64,000 nucleotides of DNA from JADKIH01 sp031417555 (GCA_031417555.1 JANOVV010000085.1:1-64000); one strand, 5' to 3'. Shown: positions 7,837-18,649, counted from the stretch's first letter. Notes: generated by a model not told the origin, from the sequence alone. A program made the numbers and translations.

Positions 7837-10800
7837 ATGAAACATCTTCTACAAGCGAAAAAAATTCTTACCCTTTCATTATTATTCCGTTTAATTTTTT
7901 CAGGAGCGGTATATGGAAGTCATACCATGGGAGCTGACCTTACTTACCAATCGATGGGGGGAAATATGTATAAAGTGACTGTTTCTTTTTACCGTGATTG
8001 TATTGGAATACCGGCTCCTGCAAACCCTTTCGTTACTATTAATTCTTCTTCATGCGGTCAGAGTTTAGGAGTTACTTGTTACCCACGCCCCGGCACAGGT
8101 CAGGAAGTTACTCCGAGTTGTTCAAGTTCTGTTACTACTTGTAATGGTGGTTCTTTTACCGGAATACAGGAATGGGTTTATGATGGTATTGTTACACTTC
8201 CGGCCCAATGTACAGACTGGGTTTTTGGTTATTCATTATGTTGCAGAAATGCAGCAATAACTACTATTACAAGTCCTAGTACAAATACATTCTATATATA
8301 TGCTACATTAAACAATACAATAACCCCGGAAAATTCATCGCCAACATTTTCAAACAAACCTGTACCATTTCTTTGTGTAGGACAACAGTTTTGTTTTAAT
8401 CATGGTGCTTATGATACAGATGGTGATTCTTTAGTTTATTCACTAATTACTCCAAAACAGACAGCATCATCTACTGTAAGTTATATTGCTCCATACAATG
8501 CGAATAATCCATTAAATTCATCACCGGTTACAGCATTTAATAATGCAACGGGAGACATTTGCCTTACTCCACAAGCACTTGAAGTAACTGTAATGGCAGT
8601 AATTGTTGAAGAATACAGAAATGGCGTTTTAATAGGAAGTGTAGAAAGAGATTTACAATTAACGGTGATGAATTGCTCAAACAATCTTCCATCGTTAACT
8701 GGTATTAATGGTACAAATGTCTTCAACATGACGATTTGTGCCAATCAACAGACTTGTTTTAATATTTTTTCAAACGATCCTGATAATGGACAAAAGTTGA
8801 AAGTAAAATGGAATAATGGTATAGCAGGTGGAACTTTCAACAGTTCTTCTGCATCACATCCTGTAGGAACATTTTGCTGGACTCCATCCCCTTCCGATAT
8901 TGGCAATACGTATTCGTTTACCGCTTCAGTTACTGATGATGCTTGTCCGTATAATGGTAGTCAGACTTATTCATATACCATAAATGTAATTGGAATTTAC
9001 GTAAATGCCGGTGCTGATCAGGCAATAGCCTGCAGTGATTTGGCAACACTTACAGCAAATGCTTCCGGTGGAAGCGGACCATATACTTATTTGTGGAATA
9101 ACGGTTCTACGATGCAATCAATAACAGTAGGAGCCGGAACATATATTGTAACAGCCAGTGACGGAAGCTGTACAGCAACCGATACTGTCATTGTTACAAT
9201 GCCTTATATTCCAGTGGCAGCTTTTACAAATACACTTCCGGGTTGTATTAATTCAATAATTTCATTTACTGATCAATCAACCACTTCCGGCGGTACTATT
9301 AATTATTGGTATTGGACTTTTGGTGATGGAGATACTTCTTCTTTACAAAATCCATTTCATTTATTTCCGGGACCCGGAACATATAATGTTATATTAATAA
9401 TAGAAAATACATTAGGATGCCGTGATACAATTACCAAACCCATTATTATTTTAACGCCTCCTGTGGCAGATTTTACATGGGGAAATTCTTGTATAAATTC
9501 AAACGTAAATTTCACTGATCTCACAACCTCTTCTCCTACAAGCTGGAATTGGACATTTGGAGATGGATCTATTTCAACACAAAAAAATCCGTCACATACT
9601 TATACAACATCGGGAAATTTTACGGTAACATTAATAACAGGAAATATTAATGGATGTATTGATACAGTAACTCATATAATTACAGTTCATCCATTACCAA
9701 TTGCCAATGCCGGTGCCAATCAAACAACATGCGCTGGAAGTCCTGTGACATTAACTGCATCCGGAGGAACAACTTATACATGGACGCCGGGTGGCAATGG
9801 ACAAGTAATTACAATTACACCATCAGGAAGCACAACGGTAATTGTAAATGTAACTGACTCTAATGGATGTTCTAATACAGACACAGTAAATATTATTGTG
9901 AATCCAATACCAGTAATTAATGCGGGAACGAATCAATCAACCTGTAAAGGAAATACAGTAGTATTAAGTGCCAGTGGCGCAATTTCTTATGTATGGAATC
10001 CGGGAGGCTCCACCTCATCAACCATTTCAGTAACCCCACTGACAACAACAAAATATACAGTGACCGGAACTGATGCAAACGGTTGTACTTCAACCGATGT
10101 TGTTAAAGTAACTGTCATTGCTTTACCACTGGCAAATGCAGGACCCGATGTTGATATTTGTAATTCTTCAAACGTTACACTTACTGCCACAGGTGGCGGA
10201 ACCTATTCATGGAGTCCGGGTGGTGGAACAAATGCAAGCATAACAGTAAATCCTTCTTCAACGCAAACCTATCAGGTTACGGTTACTAATGGAAGTGGAT
10301 GTTCGGCGACAGATGCGGTAACGGTAAATGTACATGCAAAGCCAATTATAAACCTTCAATCTTTTTTCCTATGTGCAGGTTCCAATGCAACATTGGATGC
10401 GGGAAATCCGGGATCTTCATTTTTATGGAGTACAGGTGATACAACTCAAACTATTCAAATCAGTACGGGAGGAATATATTCAGTAACTGTAACTGACTCC
10501 TATGGTTGCAGCGCCTCTGCTACATGTAATGTTGATTATGGTTCATCAATTACAATTAATCTTGGCAATGTTTTTTTCTGCCAGGGAGATTCTGTTTTAT
10601 TAGATGCAGGATATTCGGGAATGATATATAACTGGTCGCCGGGTGGACAAACTACTCAAACAATTTATATAAACAGTGCAGGAACGTATGGTGTAAATGT
10701 TACAGATACGGGTGGTTGCAGCGGATCGATTAATATTACTGCTGTTGTAAACCCGACGCCGGTGGCAGATTTTAATTCAACAACGGCATGTGATGGAAAT

Positions 10801-13800
10801 GCTTTAAGTTTTACTGATGGTTCATCCATTGTATCCGGAACTGTTACAGGATGGTCGTGGAACTTTGGCGATGGTTCGACATCTCTGGTTCAAAATCCTA
10901 ATCATAGTTTTCCTTCCGCCGGAAATTATACTGTCACACTTACAGCGACAAGCTCCACAGGATGTTCGTCGACAATAACTCACACTGCCATCGTAAACCC
11001 ATTGCCGGTTGCTGACTTCACTTTCATTAATAACTGTTTAGATAATCAGGTAATTTTTACAGATCAATCAAATGTTTCTTCAGGAAATATTACTTCTTAT
11101 AGCTGGGATTTAGGTGATGGAACAACATCTTCCGTAAAAAATCCGGCACATACTTATTTAACGGCAGGGAATTATTCAGTCAATTTGCAGGTGACAACTG
11201 CTGGCGGATGCTCACAAACAGTAAACAAAACTGTTACTATCCATCCTTCACCAGTTGCTTCTTTTTCAACCGCACCGGTTTGTCAGGGTACAGGAACAAT
11301 TTTTACAAATACTTCTAATATTTCAACAGGAAGCATAACAACATTTGCCTGGGACTTTAATGATACTTATACATCATCACAAAATTCTCCGACACATACA
11401 TTTATAACTTCAGGAACTTATTCTGTAAAATTAATTGTAGGATCATCTTTTGGATGTTTAGATACGATCGTTAATAATGTAATTGTTTACCCTACTCCTG
11501 CTGCAAATGCAGGTGTTAATCAGGTAATTTGTTCCGGAAATACAGCATCGCTGACAGCTTCGGGAGGTACTTCATACTCTTGGAATCCGGGTGCAATTTC
11601 AGGACAAACCATTACCGTTTCTCCTTCCATATCTACAACATATACTGTAACTGTAACAGATGCTAACGGATGTACATCAACAGATGCTGCAGGTGTTTTT
11701 GTAAATCCTTTACCAAATGCTCAGGCTGGTAGTGATCAGTCGGTATGCTCAGGAAATTCAATAACATTAAACGGAACCGGTGGAGTAAGCTACAGCTGGT
11801 TGCCGGGCGGAATGACGACAAGTACAATCACTGTGCAGCCTTCTTCAACCATCGATTACATTCTTTCAATAACTGATGCAAATGGCTGTTCCGACAAAGA
11901 CACTGTAACAGTAACTGTAAATAATTTACCAATAGTTGTGGCAAGTCCTGATAACAGCATTTGCAGTGGTTCAACTACTTCGCTGACTGCATCAGGAGCG
12001 ACAAATTATCTTTGGAATCCGGTTGGAATGACAACAGCTACAATTTTGGTTACTCCAGCCACTACAACTACTTATTCAGTCATCGGAACAAATTCAAATG
12101 GCTGTACAGCTTCGGATGCAGTAACGGTTACTGTAAACCCTGTACCGGTTATAAATCTTTTACCAGCTTTTATTTGTGCAGGATTTTCAACTACACTGGA
12201 TGCAGGAAATCCGGGAAGTATATTTAATTGGTCAACCGGAGAAAATACACAAACAATTTCCGTTTCAGATTCAGGAACATATTCTGTAATTGTTACAAGC
12301 CCTAACGGTTGTCCCGCAATTGCTAGCACAGTAGTTACTAAAGGCGGTGGACCTACTGCGGCACCATCGAACTATTCAATATGTTCCGGACAAAATGCAA
12401 CATTAAATGCAGGAAATCCGGGAAGTACCTATCAGTGGTCAACCGGCCAAACTTCGCAAACGATATCTGCAAATACTGCCGGAAATTATTTTGTGACAAT
12501 TACCGATATAAATGGTTGTATTGCGACATTACAACATATATTAAGTGTAAATCCGTTACCAACAACAACATTTAATGCTTCACCGGTTTGTGAAGGATTT
12601 GCAATATCGTTCAACAATACTTCAACTGTCACTTCAGGTACTATTCAAAATTACCTATGGAATTTAGGAGACGGAAATAGTTCATCATCTGCAAGTCCAT
12701 CACATTTGTATTCTGCTTCAGGAAATTATACTGTTACACTTACTTCAACTACACAAGCCGGTTGTACTTCATCAATTACACAGCAAGCTTTGGTGAATCC
12801 TCTTCCGGTGGCAGATTTCAACAGTGCCTCAACCTGTCAGAATAAAGAAGTCGTTTTCAATAACCTAAGTAGTATTTCATCAGGTTCAATTACCGAATGG
12901 AGCTGGAATTTTGGAGACGGAACAAATGCCACATCTAATCAACCCGTTCATTTTTATCCATCTTCAGGAAATTATATTGTAAATCTTATTGCAAAGAGCA
13001 ATTATGGTTGCATGGATACAATCAATAAAAGTATTAATGTACTTAGTCTTCCGGTTGCCTCTTTTAATTCATTGAATACATGTATTCAAAGTAATATTAA
13101 TTTTACAAATAATTCAAGCAGTACAGGAAGCCCGATATCGACTTATCAATGGAATTTTGGCAATGGAAATAACTCAACAGCCTTTCAACCGGCTATTCAA
13201 TATACGGCTGCAGGAAATTATAATGTTGAGCTAATCGTAACTTCAGCAAACGGTTGTTCAGATACCGCTGCTTCAGTTGTTAGCATATACTCACTACCCA
13301 TTGCAGACTTTGCCGTGTCACCTTCATGCAAAGGAGCACCTGTAGCTATAAACAATCTTTCTTCAATTCCGGGTGCTTCAATTCAAAGTTACTACTGGAG
13401 CTTTGGAGATAATTCAACTTCAACAAACAATCAACCGACTCATACTTATAATGCCTACGGTTCATATTCGATTAATATGATAGCGACTTCAGATCAGGGT
13501 TGCCGTGATACAATTTCTAAAACCATTAACATCCACCCACTCCCTGTTCCGACTTTCTCAAGCCAGGATGCTTGTTTAGGAAACAATATTCAATTTCAAA
13601 ATAATTCTGCTATTCCATACGGAAGTATAACATCATGGTTATGGAATTTTAATGATGGAACTACAACATCGCAAAATAACCCTTCACATAACTACAATTC
13701 GCCGGGATCATACAATGTAAGTCTGAAGGCAATATCAAATTATGGCTGTGAAGCGACTGCAAATTTACCGCTTAATATTTTCCCGAATCCGGTGGCAGCT

Positions 13801-15540
13801 TTCACAACAGCGAATGTTTGTTATGGAAGCAGTACACAATTGGTTAATCAATCAACTATTAATGGTGGCGGTAATTTACATAGCAGCTGGATTTACAGTG
13901 ATGGAGAAAATTCATCCACTTCGAATCCAATGCATACATTTCCTGCACCCGGTAATTACAATGTGGCTTTAACGGTAACAACCAGTAACGGTTGCAGAGA
14001 CACTATATCAATGGATATGGATGTATATCATATACCGGTGGCGCGTTTTGCTGCACCAAATAATTGTTCAGGAACTCCTATTACTTTCAGCAATCAGTCA
14101 ACTTCAGAAGATGGTAATATTACTGCTTTCCTTTGGGGATTCGGCGACGGTAATTTTTCTTTCGATCAAAATCCAGTACACCAATATGCAGACTCCGGAG
14201 AATTTAATGTAGACCTGATTACAATTTCATCTTTCGGATGTGCAGGTAACTTCAGCGATACCTTATCAATTTATTCTCATCCAAGAATTGCTATACAAAT
14301 GAATAATGCTTGTGTTGGAGCGCCGATTCAATTTAACAGCAGTTTAAATCAAAATAGTGGCATGAGTTATTCTTGGACTTTAGGAAACGGATTTACTTCT
14401 ACTGCTCCTACCTTTAACTATGCATTTAATACGCCGGGGACTTATACTGTTTCTCTGGTTGCAACTTCCGGAAACGGTTGTACAGGTAACAAATCAGAAC
14501 AACTCAATGTTTATCCAAACCCGGTTCCTGCTTTCTCAAGCAATGAAGTATGTCAATCTTCCCAGACAATTTTCAATAATCAATCTGCAATTTCAGCCGG
14601 ATCAATAAATAGTTATTCATGGAATTTCGGAGATAATCAACAATCAAGTCAATTTAATCCAACTCATACATTCTCAACTGCCGGAACATTTAATGCAGTA
14701 ATGACTGCGACATCGGATCATGGTTGTGCTGCCAATGTTTTAAGACAAGTAGTTGTTCATCCAAATCCGACAGCAAATTTCCTGGCAGGAATGCAGGGAT
14801 GCGGTCCGTTATCTGCTACTTTCAATGGTAATTCAGCTATATCAACGGGTGTCATTGCAGGTACACTATGGAATTTTGGTGATGGTGAAATATCAACCGA
14901 TTCAAATCCAAATCATATTTATATTCAAAGCGGAACATATGACGTTACCTATACAGTGGTTTCAGACTTTGGATGTATAGCAAGCAATGTTCAACCGAAT
15001 GCTATCAGAGTATTACCAAAACCTTTGGCCGACTTTACAGCGGATCCGATGGTAACAGATATTTTAATGCCTGTTGTTCATTTTCAAAACCAGTCTCAGG
15101 ATTATACAACGTATCAATGGACATTTGGAGATGGAACATTTACAAATACAGAACTTAATCCAACACATACATTCGGAGATACAGGATCATATTCTGCTAT
15201 GCTGGTTACAGTGAATAGTTTTGGATGCAGAGACAGCGTTCTGCGGATTATAGATGTACGATTACATTCAACATTATTTATTGCCAATTGTTTTACACCC
15301 AATGGTGATGGCAATAATGACTTCTTCACACCCGTTCATACAAATATGGAAGAAATTAAAGTTTGGGTGTATGACCGTTGGGGAAAATTACTTGCATCCT
15401 GGAATAAGCTTGACGGATCTTGGGATGGTTATTATCAAGGAAATAAATGTCAGTCTGATACCTATGTTTATAAAATCGATGGTACGGGCATCGATGGTAA
15501 ACATTCAGAATGGGTAGGACACGTAAGTATTGTATATTAA
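7837..15540 (+). CDS. Giant PKD-repeat surface protein with gliding/T9SS type B C-terminal domain
   Basis: A 2,567-residue exported protein. A signal peptide follows the ATG at 7837 (MKHLLQAKK, hydrophobic to about residue 28); a GTG at 7771 would add 22 residues in front of the signal and is less likely. The first 400 residues form a conserved N-terminal region (SHTMGADLTYQ). Then come one SprB-like repeat, about 16 PKD domains marked by variants of WxFGDG, and two blocks (about 11 copies) of Ig-like repeats of the form CxGxxxxLxAxG...W.PGG. The end, from TLFIANCFTPNGDGNNDFF, is the gliding-motility C-terminal domain used for T9SS export and surface attachment. Its role is probably adhesion or gliding. 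A strong terminator follows at 15572. Confidence 0.9.
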   Translation: MKHLLQAKKILTLSLLFRLIFSGAVYGSHTMGADLTYQSMGGNMYKVTVSFYRDCIGIPAPANPFVTINSSSCGQSLGVTCYPRPGTGQEVTPSCSSSVTTCNGGSFTGIQEWVYDGIVTLPAQCTDWVFGYSLCCRNAAITTITSPSTNTFYIYATLNNTITPENSSPTFSNKPVPFLCVGQQFCFNHGAYDTDGDSLVYSLITPKQTASSTVSYIAPYNANNPLNSSPVTAFNNATGDICLTPQALEVTVMAVIVEEYRNGVLIGSVERDLQLTVMNCSNNLPSLTGINGTNVFNMTICANQQTCFNIFSNDPDNGQKLKVKWNNGIAGGTFNSSSASHPVGTFCWTPSPSDIGNTYSFTASVTDDACPYNGSQTYSYTINVIGIYVNAGADQAIACSDLATLTANASGGSGPYTYLWNNGSTMQSITVGAGTYIVTASDGSCTATDTVIVTMPYIPVAAFTNTLPGCINSIISFTDQSTTSGGTINYWYWTFGDGDTSSLQNPFHLFPGPGTYNVILIIENTLGCRDTITKPIIILTPPVADFTWGNSCINSNVNFTDLTTSSPTSWNWTFGDGSISTQKNPSHTYTTSGNFTVTLITGNINGCIDTVTHIITVHPLPIANAGANQTTCAGSPVTLTASGGTTYTWTPGGNGQVITITPSGSTTVIVNVTDSNGCSNTDTVNIIVNPIPVINAGTNQSTCKGNTVVLSASGAISYVWNPGGSTSSTISVTPLTTTKYTVTGTDANGCTSTDVVKVTVIALPLANAGPDVDICNSSNVTLTATGGGTYSWSPGGGTNASITVNPSSTQTYQVTVTNGSGCSATDAVTVNVHAKPIINLQSFFLCAGSNATLDAGNPGSSFLWSTGDTTQTIQISTGGIYSVTVTDSYGCSASATCNVDYGSSITINLGNVFFCQGDSVLLDAGYSGMIYNWSPGGQTTQTIYINSAGTYGVNVTDTGGCSGSINITAVVNPTPVADFNSTTACDGNALSFTDGSSIVSGTVTGWSWNFGDGSTSLVQNPNHSFPSAGNYTVTLTATSSTGCSSTITHTAIVNPLPVADFTFINNCLDNQVIFTDQSNVSSGNITSYSWDLGDGTTSSVKNPAHTYLTAGNYSVNLQVTTAGGCSQTVNKTVTIHPSPVASFSTAPVCQGTGTIFTNTSNISTGSITTFAWDFNDTYTSSQNSPTHTFITSGTYSVKLIVGSSFGCLDTIVNNVIVYPTPAANAGVNQVICSGNTASLTASGGTSYSWNPGAISGQTITVSPSISTTYTVTVTDANGCTSTDAAGVFVNPLPNAQAGSDQSVCSGNSITLNGTGGVSYSWLPGGMTTSTITVQPSSTIDYILSITDANGCSDKDTVTVTVNNLPIVVASPDNSICSGSTTSLTASGATNYLWNPVGMTTATILVTPATTTTYSVIGTNSNGCTASDAVTVTVNPVPVINLLPAFICAGFSTTLDAGNPGSIFNWSTGENTQTISVSDSGTYSVIVTSPNGCPAIASTVVTKGGGPTAAPSNYSICSGQNATLNAGNPGSTYQWSTGQTSQTISANTAGNYFVTITDINGCIATLQHILSVNPLPTTTFNASPVCEGFAISFNNTSTVTSGTIQNYLWNLGDGNSSSSASPSHLYSASGNYTVTLTSTTQAGCTSSITQQALVNPLPVADFNSASTCQNKEVVFNNLSSISSGSITEWSWNFGDGTNATSNQPVHFYPSSGNYIVNLIAKSNYGCMDTINKSINVLSLPVASFNSLNTCIQSNINFTNNSSSTGSPISTYQWNFGNGNNSTAFQPAIQYTAAGNYNVELIVTSANGCSDTAASVVSIYSLPIADFAVSPSCKGAPVAINNLSSIPGASIQSYYWSFGDNSTSTNNQPTHTYNAYGSYSINMIATSDQGCRDTISKTINIHPLPVPTFSSQDACLGNNIQFQNNSAIPYGSITSWLWNFNDGTTTSQNNPSHNYNSPGSYNVSLKAISNYGCEATANLPLNIFPNPVAAFTTANVCYGSSTQLVNQSTINGGGNLHSSWIYSDGENSSTSNPMHTFPAPGNYNVALTVTTSNGCRDTISMDMDVYHIPVARFAAPNNCSGTPITFSNQSTSEDGNITAFLWGFGDGNFSFDQNPVHQYADSGEFNVDLITISSFGCAGNFSDTLSIYSHPRIAIQMNNACVGAPIQFNSSLNQNSGMSYSWTLGNGFTSTAPTFNYAFNTPGTYTVSLVATSGNGCTGNKSEQLNVYPNPVPAFSSNEVCQSSQTIFNNQSAISAGSINSYSWNFGDNQQSSQFNPTHTFSTAGTFNAVMTATSDHGCAANVLRQVVVHPNPTANFLAGMQGCGPLSATFNGNSAISTGVIAGTLWNFGDGEISTDSNPNHIYIQSGTYDVTYTVVSDFGCIASNVQPNAIRVLPKPLADFTADPMVTDILMPVVHFQNQSQDYTTYQWTFGDGTFTNTELNPTHTFGDTGSYSAMLVTVNSFGCRDSVLRIIDVRLHSTLFIANCFTPNGDGNNDFFTPVHTNMEEIKVWVYDRWGKLLASWNKLDGSWDGYYQGNKCQSDTYVYKIDGTGIDGKHSEWVGHVSIVY

Positions 15541-15571
15541 AAAAAGTGCGTTTGGTTTTTCATGGTGTGTT

Positions 15572-15609
15572 AGAACCTCCGGTAGAATATTGCCGGAGGT
15601 TCTTTATTT
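15572..15609 (+). terminator. Intrinsic terminator of the PKD gene
   Basis: A perfect 11-bp stem (AGAACCTCCGG, 15572-15582, pairing with CCGGAGGTTCT, 15593-15603), a 10-nt loop and the tail TTATTT. It starts 31 bp after the stop codon. Confidence 0.9.
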
Positions 15610-15610
15610 A

Positions 15611-15970
15611 TAAATCCTCAGGTAAATTTCCACCCGGGCGGATACACTGAACGTGTGTGTGGTCTTGTTTTTAACAACGATCGCAAATAAGTAAACCGAT
15701 GCGGAGTGCCAAAAATAGCACGCAATCTTCTGAAGTCTTCAAAGAGTAATCGTTGATGATCATCTTTTGGAAAAAATCCGAAGTAATAAAGGTCGGTTGG
15801 ATACATTATTTTGAGTGTAACAAGACAAGTTAAATGAACAACCATAAATTTTCAAATTTAATTGGTTTCTCTTATGATCTTCATGGTAAAAACGTTCCTT
15901 CACATGACTAATTTTTAGTGTTGAGGTATGCATGGTAAACTTAAATATTCAAAATCAAGGCAAAATGCAA
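15611..15970. other. Non-coding stretch between two terminators
   Basis: 360 bp with no gene I can support. A 75-codon minus-strand frame at 15618-15845 has no recognisable domain, lacks an exact promoter element close by and is probably chance. Confidence 0.4.
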
Positions 15971-16007
15971 ATAAAAAAAACGTTGCAATTTTTACTTGCA
16001 ACGTTTT
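15971..16007 (-). terminator. Strong intrinsic terminator on the minus strand
   Basis: A perfect 12-bp stem (arms 15977-15988 and 15996-16007, core AACGTTGCAA) with a 7-nt loop. Read on the minus strand the right arm runs into eight T in a row; on the plus strand only TTTT follows. It therefore mainly ends a minus-strand transcript, and since no protein gene lies upstream on that strand, the transcript is likely an RNA gene. Confidence 0.85.
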
Positions 16008-16226
16008 GAATAACACCTAAACAAAAAAACTATAATCACTTTACTTCAGTATGCAGGAAAAAGTAACGGCCGGTGAAAAATCAAGTTGGAAACAGGAAGA
16101 CTTGAACAACGACCGTTACTGAAAATTTCCGGTAAAACGTAAAGGGGATTTACAATGTCCCGGAAATATATGCCTGCTATAATTGATTGTTGATATTTTA
16201 TATTTATCTAATTGAAGAACGATTTC
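15971..16226 (-). ncRNA. Candidate structured non-coding RNA, about 250 nt
   Basis: Evidence is structural only. An exact -7 element (TACTTTTG) at 16231-16238 and a strong terminator at 15971-16007 bracket about 250 nt without a reading frame. Inside, several helices pair: ATAATCA-side 16034-16038 with 16184-16188, GCAGG 16053-16057 with CCTGC 16173-16177, AGTAACGG 16062-16069 with CCGTTACT 16113-16120, TCAAGT 16081-16086 with ACTTGA 16100-16105, TTCCGG 16127-16132 with CCGGAA 16160-16165, and GTAAA 16139-16143 with TTTAC 16149-16153. The GCAGG helix encloses two separate hairpins, so it forms a multi-branched fold. I cannot assign it to SRP, RNase P or tmRNA; a 6S-like RNA is possible but the fold is not one long hairpin. 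Confidence 0.5.
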
Positions 16227-16230
16227 CCTT

Positions 16231-16238
16231 CAAAAGTA
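16231..16238 (-). promoter_or_regulatory. -7 element for the candidate RNA
   Basis: Reads TACTTTTG on the minus strand, matching TAnnTTTG. No TTG is at the standard distance upstream, so the -33 half is not supported. The implied start is near 16225. Confidence 0.4.
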
Positions 16239-16450
16239 AGTTCAGCAATCATCCCTGATTCCGTATTTTTGTAAATGGTCGTTTTCCAAAGGTGAATAAG
16301 AGTAATTCTTATGTAAATCGTTAAAATGGTGCATTAATATTTTTCTACTTTATTTATATGTATCTAATTTACAATACGTTAAGAAAATCAATAATAATTC
16401 ATAATAACAAGCCTATCCTGTAGTTTCGCTATTCATCAATAAATATTCAA

Positions 16451-18586
16451 ATGAAAATTTCATTAACCTTCCTTGCTGCATTCTTTAGTATTATTATTGG
16501 AAATGCCCAATCAATCGTTTATCCTAAAACAAAAAAAGTAAATCAAAAAGATAATTATTTTGGTACAGAAATCAGGGATCCTTATCGTTGGTTAGAAGAT
16601 GATAATTCGGAAGAAACCAAACAATGGGTTCTTGCCCAAAACAAAGTCACCGAAGATTACATTTCAAAAATACCTTTCCGTACAAAAATTAAAAGTCGTT
16701 TGACAACACTTTGGAATTTTTCAAAAGCATCTTCCCCTTTCAAAGCCGGGTCAAATTATTTTATGTATACCAATAATGGTTTACAAAATCAATTTGTATT
16801 GAATATTCTCCGTGGAGGAATTCATTCAAAGCCTGAAGTATTTATTGATCCAAACACTTTATCTAAAGAAGGCACTGTTAATTTGTCAAATGTCTCTGCT
16901 TCAAAAGATGGAAAGTTTTTTGCTTACGCACTTTCAAAAGCAGGGAGTGATTGGAGTGAAATTAATGTTAAGAATATTTCTACCGGAAAAAAATTGAATG
17001 ATAAACTTGAGTGGATAAAATTTTCAGGAATTTCCTGGAAAGGAAATGGTTTCTATTATTCACGCTACAATGCCCCTGATTCGGCAAGTATTAAAAAAGG
17101 TAAAAACGAATTCCATAAAGTTTATTATCATGAGATCGGCGATGAACAAAAAAACGATCGTTTGGTTTATGATGATAACACCCATCCAAATCGAAACTTT
17201 AATGCTGAAGTTACCGATGAGCAAGACTACCTTGTCATTAGCTCTTCAGAAGGCAGCGGGGGCAATAATCTTATCGTAAAAGATCTAACAAACAATGATT
17301 CTCCTTTTATAACATTAATCCCTTCCTTCACTAAAAAAAACAGTGTTATAGACAATATTGGATCCAAATTTTATGTCATGACAAACGATAATGCGTCCAA
17401 TTATAAACTTGTGATGATAGATGCAAATGATCTTTCCGCTGTACCTAAAGTAATTATTCCTGAAACCGAAAATGTTTTGCAGGATGTAGTACCAGGAAAT
17501 GGAAATTTAATTGTAAAATATATGAAGGATGCAACGAGTTTGTTAAAGTTATTTGCCTATGATGGCACTTTTATTTCAGATATTCCGCTTGAAAATATCG
17601 GCACTGTTGATCAAATATCTGCCGACAAAAAAGATGAAAACCTTTTTTATTCTTTTGTAAGTTTTACTACTCCATCCGTTATTTATCATTTTAATCTTAA
17701 ATCAAAATTACAGGAAGTATACTTCAAACCAACTATTGATTTTAATGCTGCTAACTATGAAATAAAAGAGAATTTTTACTTTAGTAAAGACAGTACTAAG
17801 GTGCCTATTTTTATAGTTCATAAAAAAGGACTTTTGATGGATGGTAATAATCCGACACTGCTTTTTGGTTATGGTGGATTTAATATTTCTCTTACTCCTG
17901 AATTTAAAATTGAACGCTTGGTATTTCTCGAAAACGGAGGCGTATTTGCAATGCCCTGCCTTCGTGGCGGCGGTGAATATGGTGAAAACTGGCACGAAGC
18001 CGGCACAGGTCTTAAAAAACAAAATGTCTTTGATGACTATATTGCTGCGGCCGAATATTTAATTAATGAAAAGTATACAAAACCTTCCAGGCTCGCTATC
18101 AGCGGTCGTTCGAATGGCGGACTTTTGGTTGGCGCAGTTATGACTCAAAGGCCTGAACTCTTTAAAGTGGCGTTGCCTACCGTAGGAGTTATGGATATGT
18201 TGCGTTATCATACTTTCACCATTGGCTGGGCATGGAAACGCGATTACGGTTCCAGTGAAGATGAAACCAATTTCCGTAACCTCCTCTCCTATTCTCCTCT
18301 CCATAATATTAAAGATAGCCGGTTGAAAGTGATAGAATATCCGGCAACTCTCGTAATAACCGGTGATCATGATGACAGAGTTGTTCCTGCTCATTCTTTT
18401 AAATTTATTGCAACCTTACAGGAAAAATACAGAGGCAATAATCCGGAAATGATACGCATTGATATGAATGCCGGACATGCCAGTGCTACGGCACTAGGTT
18501 CAAGTAAACCTGTTTCTAAACAAATTAATGAGCAAACTGATATTTTTTCATTCCTCATGTATAATTTAGGGATGAAAATAAAATAG
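16451..18586 (+). CDS. Prolyl oligopeptidase (S9A), exported
   Basis: 711 residues, the normal length. A signal peptide covers residues 1-19 (to NAQ), so it acts in the periplasm or outside. The N-terminal beta-propeller runs to about residue 430, followed by the alpha/beta-hydrolase domain. The catalytic triad is visible: Ser554 in GRSNGG, Asp641 in HDDRVVP and His676 in AGHAS, close to the numbering of the well studied mammalian enzyme. The first residues after the signal (YPKTKK...DPYRWLED) are the conserved start of the family. It cleaves short peptides after proline. A TAGTTTCG element at 16421-16428 (one mismatch to TAnnTTTG) may be its -7 box. Confidence 0.95.
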   Translation: MKISLTFLAAFFSIIIGNAQSIVYPKTKKVNQKDNYFGTEIRDPYRWLEDDNSEETKQWVLAQNKVTEDYISKIPFRTKIKSRLTTLWNFSKASSPFKAGSNYFMYTNNGLQNQFVLNILRGGIHSKPEVFIDPNTLSKEGTVNLSNVSASKDGKFFAYALSKAGSDWSEINVKNISTGKKLNDKLEWIKFSGISWKGNGFYYSRYNAPDSASIKKGKNEFHKVYYHEIGDEQKNDRLVYDDNTHPNRNFNAEVTDEQDYLVISSSEGSGGNNLIVKDLTNNDSPFITLIPSFTKKNSVIDNIGSKFYVMTNDNASNYKLVMIDANDLSAVPKVIIPETENVLQDVVPGNGNLIVKYMKDATSLLKLFAYDGTFISDIPLENIGTVDQISADKKDENLFYSFVSFTTPSVIYHFNLKSKLQEVYFKPTIDFNAANYEIKENFYFSKDSTKVPIFIVHKKGLLMDGNNPTLLFGYGGFNISLTPEFKIERLVFLENGGVFAMPCLRGGGEYGENWHEAGTGLKKQNVFDDYIAAAEYLINEKYTKPSRLAISGRSNGGLLVGAVMTQRPELFKVALPTVGVMDMLRYHTFTIGWAWKRDYGSSEDETNFRNLLSYSPLHNIKDSRLKVIEYPATLVITGDHDDRVVPAHSFKFIATLQEKYRGNNPEMIRIDMNAGHASATALGSSKPVSKQINEQTDIFSFLMYNLGMKIK

Positions 18587-18649
18587 ACTTTTGAACATTG
18601 CGTTTTTAAAAGTCAGTTCCCTCTTCGCACAGCAACGGAACGATTTGTT

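Noticed and set aside
15618..15845. 75-codon minus-strand frame as a gene
   Set aside because: No domain, no nearby promoter, and positioned just after the PKD terminator; likely chance.
15971..16226. Calling the RNA a 6S RNA
   Set aside because: 6S RNA is one long interrupted hairpin; the helices here branch. Identity left open.
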